In this document: positions 26,075 to 34,405 of the stretch, piece after piece | Layout: every line of letters begins with the position of its first letter | Position numbering within the stretch: position 1 is the stretch's first letter | Source of the DNA: MWBF01 sp040772005 | GTDB lineage: Bacteria; Chloroflexota; Anaerolineae; CG2-30-64-16 | Direction: 5' to 3' | Assembly: GCA_040772005.1 (NCBI GenBank) | Contig: JAXGYZ010000010.1 | Coordinates: 124,001 to 188,000, forward strand | Length of the DNA: 64,000 nt | Translations under genes and position numbers: made by a program | The notes under the pieces: model-generated | The model's input: the letters and a program-made list of their open reading frames with translations, nothing else | The model's database searches: none | What the model was told of the DNA's origin: nothing

Positions 26075-29000
26075 GTGGAACGGATTGGGTTGCATTTGGC
26101 TTGTCTGGGTGGCCTGTCCGTTGCGTGTGATGGTCAACCGGTTACCACGTTGGTATCCGTCAAGGCTCGGGCTCTTCTCTGCTATCTGGCCCTGACGGGT
26201 CGGCCTCACGCCCGGCCAGCGCTGGCCGGGCTGCTCTGGGGCGACATGCCCGAGAGCGGCGCGCTCATGAACCTGCGTAAGGCGCTGCAGCAGATTCGCC
26301 AGCAGATGGGTCCGCACCTCATCATCGGCAGGCAGAGCGTGGCCTTCAATCATGATCTCCCCTACCTCATCGATGTTGTCGTATTACAGGCGGCTGCCAA
26401 CCGGGCCAAAGAGGTCGATAGGATACCTTCTGCGCTGCTGAGCCAGTTGGAGCAGGCGATAGCCCTCTATCAGGGCGATTTCCTGGAAGGCTTCTTTGTC
26501 CGTGACGCGCCGGAATTCGAGTTGTGGTCTCTCGGCCAGCGGGCTCACTTCCGTGAGCTGGTCCTCCAGTTGATGCATGTCGCTGCCGCGCAGTATGCCC
26601 GACAGGGTCAGTACGGCACGGCGATCGAGTTCACCCGGAAGCTGTTGAACCTGGAGCCCTGGCGTGAAGCAGCGCACCAGGACCTGATCCGGCTGTTGGC
26701 TTACGATGGGGAGCGCGGCGCAGCTCTGGCCCAGTACGAATCGTGCCGGCGGATCCTGCAGGAAGAGCTCGGGGTGGAGCCTTCCGGACAAACCCAGGCG
26801 CTTTACCGGTCTGTGCAGGAGGACACTCTCAGACCGCCGCGTCCCTCTCCGGTCCGTCACCTGCAGATGGAACCTCACCGCCCGGCTTTTCTTCATGAGG
26901 GATATACGGACGGGGTTGCGTCCAAAGAACCATTTGTCGGCCGGGAGAACCAGTTGTCTCAGCTTGCAGAGTCATTGGCGACGAGTCTCGCCGGGCAAGG
27001 CAAGGTGATCTTCGCAGGCGCCGAGGCAGGATGGGGGAAGACCAGCCTGCTGGCCCATTTCGCACGCCGGGCACAGGCAAGGTATCCTGACCTGGTCGTC
27101 GCAAATGGGATCTGTACCACTTATACGGGGGCCGGCGATCCTTACCTGCCCTTCCGGGAGATTCTCCGCATGCTCTCGGCGGACATCGAAGGCAAATGGG
27201 CGGCCGGCACCATCGCCCGCGAGCATGCTCTGCGCCTGTGGAACCTGCTGCCATCCTCGATTGAGGCGCTGGTCGGAGCCGGCTGTCACCTCCTCGATAC
27301 CTTCGTGCCTTCCCAGGCCTTGCTCGAGCGTGCGGCAGCGCACGGGGGGGTCGCTCCGGGGCTCGCCCGGCAGCTGCAGGACCTCGTGGGCCGCGTACAG
27401 GATGCCGGTCTCAATCAGGAGCACATCTTTGAGGAGTACGGCGATTTTCTTGCCGCGCTGTCCGCACGAGCACCGCTGTTGTTGCTCCTGGATGACCTGC
27501 ATTGGGCAGATGCCTCCTCGATCAACCTGCTCTTTCACCTCGGACGGCGATTGACCCACAACCGTGTGTTGATCCTTGGCGCTTACCGGCCCGAAGAGGT
27601 TCGCTGGGACAGGGAGGGTCAGGAGCACCCGCTCAGGAGAGTGCTGAATGAGTTCAGGAGGATGTTTGGCGACATCTCGCTGGACCTGCACCAGGATACC
27701 CCTCAGGCGCGCCGGTTTGTGGATGACCTGCTCGACACCCAGCCCAACCTCCTGGGCGAGGACTTTAGGGCGCAGATGACTCAGGGCACCCGGGGGCATC
27801 CCCTGTTTGCGACCGAGCTGCTGCGGGAAATGCAGAAGCGCGGGGATGTGTATCTGGATGAAGTAGGGCGGTGGGTTGCCAGCCCGACCATCACATGGGA
27901 TGCGATTCCGGGCCGCGTGGAGGGTGTGATCGCCAACCGGATCGGCCATCTGGAGCCTCCCCTGCGGGAGCTGCTTGTCACCGCCAGCGTGGAAGGAGAG
28001 GAATTCACCGCAGAGGTGCTCGCCCTGCTCGCAGGAATCGACACTGAGGCGGTGATAAAGATGTTGAGCGTAGACCTCGCCAAGGGCCACAACCTGGTGC
28101 GGGCAAGCGGCGTCGAGCAACTTGGCGACAGGCGTCTCTCCCGCTATCAGTTCAACCACAATTTGTTCCAGAAGTATCTCTACGGCACCCTCGATCCGGT
28201 GGAACGTGTCCATCAACACCGAGCGACCGGCAGTGCCATCGAAGCGCTATACGAGGGCCGGACCGAAGCTGCCGTCCACCTCGCGCGCCACTTCCGGGAA
28301 GCCGGCGCTATCGAGCAGGCCGTGTCATACCTGCGGCAGGCCGGCGAGGCTGCCGCCCGCGTCCACGCGAACGCAGAGGCAATCAACCACTACGGTGAGG
28401 CCGTTCGCCTGGCGCAGCAGATCGATACGAGCGATGAAGACCTGTGCTTCCTCTACTCCCGGCTGGGTCGCCTGTTGGAGCTTGACTCATCCTTTGACCG
28501 GGCATTAGAGACCTATGAAGAATTGGCGAGGTTGGCCCTTCAACGCGGCAATCGTGCTGTGGAGTTGGCGTCCCTGATAGCGCGTGTCACCATCCTGTCC
28601 GTCCCCACCGCAGTCCACGATGCGGCGCGTGCGCGTGAGTTGGGCGAACGCGCGCTTAACCTGGCAGGCGCGCTCGGTGACCCGGCCGCCGAGGCGAAAA
28701 TTCTGTGGAGTCTTTCGCTCGCCCATTTCTTTTCGAACCGGCTGCAGGATGCGATCGACTGTGGAGAGAGGTCCCTCGCGCTGGCGCGGCGCCATCGGCT
28801 GCGCGAGCAAACGGCCCAATCGCTCAACGACCTGGGGGGCTTCATCTACCTGTACAGCGGGAGGATCGGCCAGGCCCGGGCCGCGCTCCGGGAGGCCGGC
28901 GACTTGTGGCGCGAGCTTGGGAACGCGCCCATGCTCGCCGATAGCCTGGGTGGTTCGTGTATCGCCGAGGTCTACGCAGGTGACTTTGACCGGGCGCTTG

Positions 29001-29830
29001 CCAACTCCGAAGAAGCCTTCCGGATCAGCGGCTCAATCGGCAACCTGTGGGGTCAGTCGTACAGCCGGTGGACTATCGGCGATGTATTTGCCGAGCGCGG
29101 GGAGTTCAGCCGGGCGATTGCGACGATGGAGGAGTGCATACGCCTGGGCGAGCGGGCCGGTTTCCTTGCGTCTCAGACCTATACCCGGTTCAAGCTGGCC
29201 CAGGTCTGCATCGAACTCGGTGCACTGGATTCAGCCGGGCCCCTGGTACGGAAGGGGCTGGAGTTTGCTCGTAAGCATCTGTCCACGGCGCAGCAGGGCA
29301 TGGGTGTGCTGGCGCGCCTGCAGATGCGCAATGGCGACCTGGCCGGCGCCCGGGCCAGCATCCGAGAGGGGCGTGAGAATCCCTACCGGGAGTCCTGGGC
29401 CGTCCTGCACGTGCCCGTCCTGCTGGCCGAGGCCGAACTCGCCCTGCACGAGCGACGTTCCGCCTGCGCGCTCGCCGTGACCGGCGACCTGATCGCCCGC
29501 TTGCGTGGCTACGGCATGGCCGCGCTCCTGCCGGAGGCGCTGTACCTGCAGGGCCAGGCCCACCTCAGCATGGGGCAGCAGGGGGCAGCGGTTGGTTGCT
29601 TCACCGAAGCGCGGGCCGTCGCAGAGGGCACCGGCTTGCGACGCATCTCCTGGCGCATCCTGCTCGCCCTGAGCCGGCTGGAACCGGATCCCGCGCAGGC
29701 CGCCGCTCTGCGTCGCCGTGCGCGCGAAGCCGTGGACTTCATCCTCGCCCATTTCGACGCGGGTCACGCGGACCTGCGCGAGGCCTTCCTGGCCCAGGCC
29801 GACGTGCAGGCAGTGCTGGGAGATCATTGA
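26075..29830 (+). CDS. BTAD-domain transcriptional regulator with AAA ATPase and TPR repeats
   Basis: 1251 residues if started at GTG 26075, with GAGGG 4 nt upstream; a TTG at 26051 is the alternative. Order: OmpR-like winged-helix DNA-binding region (about 1-100), bacterial transcriptional activator domain (about 105-255), STAND/AAA_16 ATPase (FVGRENQ near 290, Walker A GAEAGWGKTS, Walker B LLLLLDDLHWADASS), winged-helix linker, then an array of TPRs to the C-terminus. Such SARP/AfsR-like STAND regulators integrate a signal through the TPR sensor and use ATP for switching. Nearby candidate targets are the divergent secreted-protein gene and itself. The ligand is unknown. Confidence 0.88.
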   Translation: MERIGLHLACLGGLSVACDGQPVTTLVSVKARALLCYLALTGRPHARPALAGLLWGDMPESGALMNLRKALQQIRQQMGPHLIIGRQSVAFNHDLPYLIDVVVLQAAANRAKEVDRIPSALLSQLEQAIALYQGDFLEGFFVRDAPEFELWSLGQRAHFRELVLQLMHVAAAQYARQGQYGTAIEFTRKLLNLEPWREAAHQDLIRLLAYDGERGAALAQYESCRRILQEELGVEPSGQTQALYRSVQEDTLRPPRPSPVRHLQMEPHRPAFLHEGYTDGVASKEPFVGRENQLSQLAESLATSLAGQGKVIFAGAEAGWGKTSLLAHFARRAQARYPDLVVANGICTTYTGAGDPYLPFREILRMLSADIEGKWAAGTIAREHALRLWNLLPSSIEALVGAGCHLLDTFVPSQALLERAAAHGGVAPGLARQLQDLVGRVQDAGLNQEHIFEEYGDFLAALSARAPLLLLLDDLHWADASSINLLFHLGRRLTHNRVLILGAYRPEEVRWDREGQEHPLRRVLNEFRRMFGDISLDLHQDTPQARRFVDDLLDTQPNLLGEDFRAQMTQGTRGHPLFATELLREMQKRGDVYLDEVGRWVASPTITWDAIPGRVEGVIANRIGHLEPPLRELLVTASVEGEEFTAEVLALLAGIDTEAVIKMLSVDLAKGHNLVRASGVEQLGDRRLSRYQFNHNLFQKYLYGTLDPVERVHQHRATGSAIEALYEGRTEAAVHLARHFREAGAIEQAVSYLRQAGEAAARVHANAEAINHYGEAVRLAQQIDTSDEDLCFLYSRLGRLLELDSSFDRALETYEELARLALQRGNRAVELASLIARVTILSVPTAVHDAARARELGERALNLAGALGDPAAEAKILWSLSLAHFFSNRLQDAIDCGERSLALARRHRLREQTAQSLNDLGGFIYLYSGRIGQARAALREAGDLWRELGNAPMLADSLGGSCIAEVYAGDFDRALANSEEAFRISGSIGNLWGQSYSRWTIGDVFAERGEFSRAIATMEECIRLGERAGFLASQTYTRFKLAQVCIELGALDSAGPLVRKGLEFARKHLSTAQQGMGVLARLQMRNGDLAGARASIREGRENPYRESWAVLHVPVLLAEAELALHERRSACALAVTGDLIARLRGYGMAALLPEALYLQGQAHLSMGQQGAAVGCFTEARAVAEGTGLRRISWRILLALSRLEPDPAQAAALRRRAREAVDFILAHFDAGHADLREAFLAQADVQAVLGDH

Positions 29831-29931
29831 ACCGTACGGCAACTGCGTCGTTCCCATACAGTGAGTGCATGGTCGGCATATTTCTGCGGCCGCGCTCTTA
29901 CAACCTCATCGAAATGCCACATAGCGCGATG

Positions 29932-31182
29932 TTACTTTGGGAGAACAAACGTGATCCTGGTACCCCCTTCCGGTCTGCTCTCGGCCCAAATTCGACCACC
30001 ATGCGCCTCAATAATGCCCTTGGCAATCGCCAGACCCAGCCCTGCACCGCCTGAAGCACGGCTGCGCGATTTATCTCCCCGATAGAAGCGCTCGAATATG
30101 CGCGGCAGGTCCGCCGGGTCGATACCTGTGCCGGTGTCAGCCACCGAGACCCGGACCTCCGTTCCTTCGAGCCACGCGTTGACTTCGACGGTGCCACCGG
30201 CAGGCGTGTGCCGGAGTGCGTTGCTGATCAGGTTCGCCAGCACCCGGCCGATCTTGCCGCTGTCCATCAGCGTGGGATCGACGCCCGGTCCTGCACTGCC
30301 CTGCAGCGTCACGTTCTGTTTGCTTGCAAGAGTGGAGAAGCTCTCCAGGCTGTCGGAGATCAGATCGCTAACGGAGTTGGGCCAGCGTTCCAGTTTGAGC
30401 CCTCCTGCGTCCAGTTGCGCCAGTTCGAAAAGGTCGTCGATGAGCTGCGACAGCGCACGGATATCGCGTTGTGCTGTGTGCAGGTAACGTTCCTGTTCAG
30501 CCTGATCTTCCACGACACCATCGGCCAGGGCCTCGATGATGGCGCGTATGGAAGCCAGGGGTGTCCGCAAGTCATGTCCGGCCCAGGCGATGAGATCGTG
30601 CCGCAGCGTCTCGAGTTCCCGCTGCTTTTCTGCCGCCGTGGCAAGTTGCTCCGACATGGCGTTGAACGCGTGGCCTAACTCGGCCATCTCATCGCTGCCA
30701 GTCACCGGCACGCGTGTGCCCAGTCGCCCGGCTGCCAGGTTCTCCGCCGCCAGACACAGTGCCCGGATGCGGTCAGTCAGCCCGGTCGACAGGAAGTAGC
30801 CCAGCGTGATGGCAATGCCGCCTGCGAAGACCAGAAGCACGGTGGCAAGCAGCAGATCGTGCTGGCTCGCGAACATCAGCCGGGCCGTCACCCACACGTT
30901 AACGAACGTCAGGACATTGGAGAGCGCATAGATGCCCAACAGGCTCCAACTCAGCCTGGGGGAACGCGCAAGCCAGCCGCTGCGATAGGCGACATAGCCG
31001 GCGATTGCAGACAGGGTGGCAGTGATTGCCAGAAAGGTCGCCATGGCACGCAGATCGCCGAAGGGTGGCCGCATGATGACATAGAACAACGCCAGTGCGG
31101 TCAGCAGGACGGCCAGTACGCCGCCAAGGAAGCGCAAAGGCGGTGAAGTGTCGGTGCGTGCGGTTTGGGAGCGTGAGGTCAT
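29932..31182 (-). CDS. Sensor histidine kinase
   Basis: 416 residues. Four predicted TM helices (about 18-36, 47-66, 79-98, 111-132), with almost no extracytoplasmic domain, suggest a membrane-embedded sensor. HAMP covers about 133-185, then HisKA with the phospho-acceptor in AGHDLRTPLASIR (His203). HATPase_c boxes follow: N box ANLISNALRHTP, G1 DTGTGIDP, F box FERFYRG, G2 GAGLGLAIAKG. It starts 11 nt after the response-regulator stop, so the two form an operon. It is convergent with the BTAD gene, with no clear terminator in the 101-bp gap. Confidence 0.93.
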   Translation of the reverse strand: MTSRSQTARTDTSPPLRFLGGVLAVLLTALALFYVIMRPPFGDLRAMATFLAITATLSAIAGYVAYRSGWLARSPRLSWSLLGIYALSNVLTFVNVWVTARLMFASQHDLLLATVLLVFAGGIAITLGYFLSTGLTDRIRALCLAAENLAAGRLGTRVPVTGSDEMAELGHAFNAMSEQLATAAEKQRELETLRHDLIAWAGHDLRTPLASIRAIIEALADGVVEDQAEQERYLHTAQRDIRALSQLIDDLFELAQLDAGGLKLERWPNSVSDLISDSLESFSTLASKQNVTLQGSAGPGVDPTLMDSGKIGRVLANLISNALRHTPAGGTVEVNAWLEGTEVRVSVADTGTGIDPADLPRIFERFYRGDKSRSRASGGAGLGLAIAKGIIEAHGGRIWAESRPEGGTRITFVLPK

Positions 31183-31193
31183 GGCTGTACATC

Positions 31194-31916
31194 CTATGGC
31201 TCAAACCGGTAGCCGACCCCCCACACGGTCTTGATATGGTGCGGGTTAGCGGGATCATTCTCGATCTTCTCCCGCAGGCGGCGGATGTGTACGGTGACAG
31301 TGCTGGGATCGATGTATTCCGTCAGGCCCCAGACGCGATCCAGGAGTTGGTCGCGTGTGAACACCTGGCGCGGATGGCGGGCCAGGAGATAAAGCAGGTC
31401 GAACTCCTTGGCAGTCAGGCTGCATTCGCTTCCGTTCGCCAGTACGAGACGCGTCCCCGGGTCGATGTGCAGGCCTGCGAAGATGAGTGGGTTTTCATCG
31501 CGCGGACCGGTCCCCTTCGTCCGCCGCAGTACCGCTCGGACCCGACTTACCAATTCTTGCGGGCTGAATGGCTTGACGACATAGTCATCCGCACCCATTT
31601 CCAGGCCTGCGATCCGGTCGGCTTCCTCGCGCCGCGCCGTCAGCATGATGATGGGTGTATCGCCGCGCGTGCGTAACCAGCGAGTGATCTCGTAGCCGTC
31701 GACTTTCGGCAGCATCAGGTCGAGCACGACCAGTGCAGGGAGTTGAACCGCCAGGGCGTTCAGGGCGGCCTCGCCGTCGGGCACCGCTATGACCTTGTAG
31801 CCGGCGCGCCTCAGGTATAGCGTGAGGACCTCGCTGATGCTGGGTTCATCTTCTACGACCAGAATGGTTGTCTCGCTCAACCCCACCCCCCACTCTTGGT
31901 TTGGTATACTAATCAT
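31194..31916 (-). CDS. OmpR/PhoB-type response regulator
   Basis: 240 residues from the ATG at 31916; a TTG at 31880 (228 residues) is an equally plausible start, because the predicted transcription start lies only about 9 nt before the ATG. Receiver domain: VVEDEPS, phospho-acceptor Asp66 (VVLDLMLP), Thr and Lys switch residues (LTARREEAD, YVVKPFSP). The C-terminal winged helix (LTAKEFDLLYLLARHPRQVF, GYRFEP) binds DNA. The longer open frame upstream is antisense to the Pro/Thr linker of the neighbouring lipoprotein and was rejected. It probably regulates the divergent cytochrome operon and itself. Confidence 0.92.
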   Translation of the reverse strand: MISIPNQEWGVGLSETTILVVEDEPSISEVLTLYLRRAGYKVIAVPDGEAALNALAVQLPALVVLDLMLPKVDGYEITRWLRTRGDTPIIMLTARREEADRIAGLEMGADDYVVKPFSPQELVSRVRAVLRRTKGTGPRDENPLIFAGLHIDPGTRLVLANGSECSLTAKEFDLLYLLARHPRQVFTRDQLLDRVWGLTEYIDPSTVTVHIRRLREKIENDPANPHHIKTVWGVGYRFEP

Positions 31917-31931
31917 GAGCGTACGCGGCAA

Positions 31932-31982
31932 ATCTAACCAACTTCTTACGAGCTTGACAATCTCAACGTAACGTAATAGATA
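31932..31982. promoter_or_regulatory. Overlapping divergent promoters sharing one -35 region
   Basis: Plus: TTGACA (31954-31959), 17-bp spacer, TAGATA (31977-31982), toward the cytochrome lipoprotein. Minus: TTGTCA (31960-31955), 17-bp spacer, TTAGAT (31937-31932), toward the response regulator. The two -35 boxes are offset by one base, so polymerase cannot occupy both at once. The direct repeat AACGT-AACGT (31965-31974) in the plus spacer could be a regulator half-site. Confidence 0.6.
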
Positions 31983-32046
31983 TGTAATGTTTGAATGTGA
32001 TTGTAGCATACATCGATTAGCATGAGACAGAGTGGAGAGACAAGCC

Positions 32047-33591
32047 ATGAAGCAACCCTTGATAATCGGATGTCTGCTCGGTGTGAGCGTGTTGTTGGCG
32101 GCGTGTAGCCCGGCAGCGACGCCGGCCGCGGAACCTACCCCCGCACCGACCTTTGTGTCCGCAACCGCGACTCCGGCCATGCCGCCAAGCCTCACGCCAT
32201 CACCGACAATTGCCCCGACTGAGACGCCCGCTCCTACGGCTACCCTGACGATTGCACCTACCGAGTCGCCTGTGCCGACGGTCGAACCCACTGCGGTCCA
32301 GATTGATGCTGAGGCAGGTCGCCAGGTCTGGCTGCGTCAGGAATGCATTGACTGTCATGGCGATAACGCCGAGGGCGATCGCGGACCGGCATTGGCGGGC
32401 ACCGGCCTGACCTATGACGCCGTTCTGTTGCAGGTGCGCACCGGGGCAGGCCGAATGCCTGACTTTACCGCCGAAGAGGTCAGCGACATCGAAATTCAGC
32501 AGATTTATGCCTGGCTCCGCAGCCTGCCGCCGCCGACACCGGAACCCATGCCCACGGAAGCACCGACCGCGGCCGCAGCTGCGCCGACTGCGACGGCCGT
32601 TGCTCGCGCGGCATCCCAGCCCACACCGATTCCGCCGCCTGAGTACCCCACCGGTGTGCTGACTGCGTTCTGGGCCTCGGTCAACGACCTGAAGGTGAAG
32701 TCCGATTTCACCAAGGACCTGCCGGCCCGACAGGCCCAGGATGATGCAGGCCGGCTGAGCATTTTGAAGGGCTACGCTGGCGAAGCAGTTGGCCTCGGTC
32801 AGCAGGCATTGGCGCAGGGCAACCAGGCCCTGGCCGAGATTGCCCGGTCAACCGTCCAGGCTGATTTGCAGCAGGCGCTGGCCGCGGTTCAGCAAATCGT
32901 GGACCAGGCCAACCAGGCATTGGGACATGACAATTATGGGGCGGCGTATCAGAACGCCAGCGCCATGGCGCGGCTTTCGAGGATCGAGGCTCTGCCCTGG
33001 GCTTCCCAGGCCGTACGCGACGCAGGCCTGACGGGCACGGTCCGCGTGCGCGTGACCAATCGGGCGGGCCAGCCCATGCCCAACGCCTTTGTGACCGTGC
33101 TGACCGCACGCAACCCGACTGCCGCGCTCACGGATGCCAGTGGCCGCGCGACCATCACCAACGTAGCCGCAGTGCCCGCCCTTCAGGTCAAGGCGTACGC
33201 GGCCGGGTTGGTCTACCATGAAGTGCATGTGAATATAACGCCTGGCGCAGCGGCCGATGCCGCGATCGCGCTGCCTGGGGCCAACGCCGGTGGTCAGGCG
33301 CCGGCGGTCTCCGCTGCATCGGCGGCCGCAGGGTCGGGCGCCGGGAGCGTGAGCCTGCGCATGACCGCGGCCGACCCGCAGGGTGCCTCTGATCTGGCTG
33401 AGGATCAGCTCTTTGCACTCAATCCGACCTTGGGCATGGCGTTCGTGCTGCCGGCGGCCGGTAGTGGGCAATACGCAGGGCAGTTCCAACTTCCAGATTG
33501 GGCGACTGGGCCGCAGACATGGTACTTCTTTGCCGTCGATCACGCCTGCAACACCAGCAACGTGGAAATCCGGCAGTACCCGACGCCATGA
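32047..33591 (+). CDS. Cytochrome c-domain lipoprotein with carboxypeptidase-regulatory-like domain
   Basis: 514 residues. Lipobox LAAC (Cys20), then a long Pro/Thr/Ala linker (about 21-85). A class I cytochrome c domain follows (CIDCH at 100-104, likely axial Met137 in GRMPDF). A second Pro-rich linker and a helical region (about 215-315) come next. Then a carboxypeptidase-regulatory-like beta-sandwich (VRVTNRAGQPMPNAFVTVLT) and a C-terminal beta region. The architecture suggests a surface-anchored electron carrier attached to the membrane by lipid. It is transcribed from the shared divergent promoter opposite the two-component system. The stop overlaps the next ATG (ATGA), so the two lipoproteins are coupled. 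Confidence 0.85.
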   Translation: MKQPLIIGCLLGVSVLLAACSPAATPAAEPTPAPTFVSATATPAMPPSLTPSPTIAPTETPAPTATLTIAPTESPVPTVEPTAVQIDAEAGRQVWLRQECIDCHGDNAEGDRGPALAGTGLTYDAVLLQVRTGAGRMPDFTAEEVSDIEIQQIYAWLRSLPPPTPEPMPTEAPTAAAAAPTATAVARAASQPTPIPPPEYPTGVLTAFWASVNDLKVKSDFTKDLPARQAQDDAGRLSILKGYAGEAVGLGQQALAQGNQALAEIARSTVQADLQQALAAVQQIVDQANQALGHDNYGAAYQNASAMARLSRIEALPWASQAVRDAGLTGTVRVRVTNRAGQPMPNAFVTVLTARNPTAALTDASGRATITNVAAVPALQVKAYAAGLVYHEVHVNITPGAAADAAIALPGANAGGQAPAVSAASAAAGSGAGSVSLRMTAADPQGASDLAEDQLFALNPTLGMAFVLPAAGSGQYAGQFQLPDWATGPQTWYFFAVDHACNTSNVEIRQYPTP

Positions 33592-34334
33592 GGCTGTCGG
33601 GAATGTGCGGCGCGCGTCTGGCCGCGAGCCTGCTGCTCGTCTCGCTGTGGGCGGGGGGATGTGTGCCGCTGCCGGCTGCGCCCGCATCTCCCGCCCCGCT
33701 CACGCCCGCGCGCCAGGGCGCCGGTGAGCCGGCTGTGTTGGCCGATACGGCCGGCGTCCTCGAAGCTCGCCGCGTTGGCAATCCACCGCAGTTGGACAGC
33801 GCCACGGACGCGGCGTGGAGGTGCGCGCGCCCTCTGCGTGTCGCGTTGGGGAGAGATGAAGATACACTGGAGGGACACGCAGCATGGGAGGTGGAACTGC
33901 GCGCTGTCTATACGGAGGACACGCTCTTCTTGTTGGCCCGATGGGCTGGGGAGTCACCCACCGGAGCCGCAGATACGACGTTCAACCGTCTCACGGTCCA
34001 CTGGACCATTCCCGCTCTTGCAGGCGGGCCGGCCCCGGCCTGCAACGTGGCGTGTCACACGGCTTATGTGGATGGTCAGGGCGGTGTGGCCTATATGCAC
34101 TCGGAAACCATTCCTCAGGGCGGCCAGGATGCGCTGCCTGCGGCCGGCGGCTGGGTGAAGGACCACTGGTCGATTGCCTGGAGCCGTCCCCTGGTCAGCG
34201 CTAATCCTTATGACCTCCAGTTCTCTGACCTGGATGCTGAATACCTCTTCTTCGTCAAGGTATTTGCGCAGGCCGCGAATCGGCCTGATCCGATCTCGGA
34301 GCCATATGTGCTGGTCTTCGACCTGCACCGGTAG
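33588..34334 (+). CDS. Ethylbenzene dehydrogenase-type heme-binding lipoprotein
   Basis: 248 residues from the ATG at 33588. Lipobox AGGC (Cys25). The body resembles the heme-binding gamma-subunit-like domain found in ethylbenzene and dimethylsulfide dehydrogenases and in multiheme systems: NPPQLDSATDAAWRCARPL, ELRAVYTEDTLFLLARWA, and a terminal SEPYVLVFDLH strand. The segment CNVACH (152-157) is a CxxxCH heme-attachment variant rather than CxxCH. With the cytochrome c lipoprotein upstream it probably makes an extracytoplasmic electron-transfer pair. No catalytic molybdenum subunit lies nearby, so its role as an enzyme subunit is not supported. Confidence 0.75.
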   Translation: MRLSGMCGARLAASLLLVSLWAGGCVPLPAAPASPAPLTPARQGAGEPAVLADTAGVLEARRVGNPPQLDSATDAAWRCARPLRVALGRDEDTLEGHAAWEVELRAVYTEDTLFLLARWAGESPTGAADTTFNRLTVHWTIPALAGGPAPACNVACHTAYVDGQGGVAYMHSETIPQGGQDALPAAGGWVKDHWSIAWSRPLVSANPYDLQFSDLDAEYLFFVKVFAQAANRPDPISEPYVLVFDLHR

Positions 34335-34405
34335 CGAGTCCGTGACTCCCGCACCATCGTTCTGGCTGGTTGCCGATTTGCCTCGCCGGGCCAGGAGATG
34401 CAAGG

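Noticed and set aside
29231..29857. Minus-strand open frame (208 codons) opposite the BTAD gene
   Set aside because: Antisense to TPR-coding sequence and convergent with nothing that would need it; no motif found.
31917..32291. N-terminal extension of the response regulator (Gly/Val/Ala-rich)
   Set aside because: It is the antisense reading of the Pro/Thr linker of the neighbouring lipoprotein gene and crosses both divergent promoters.
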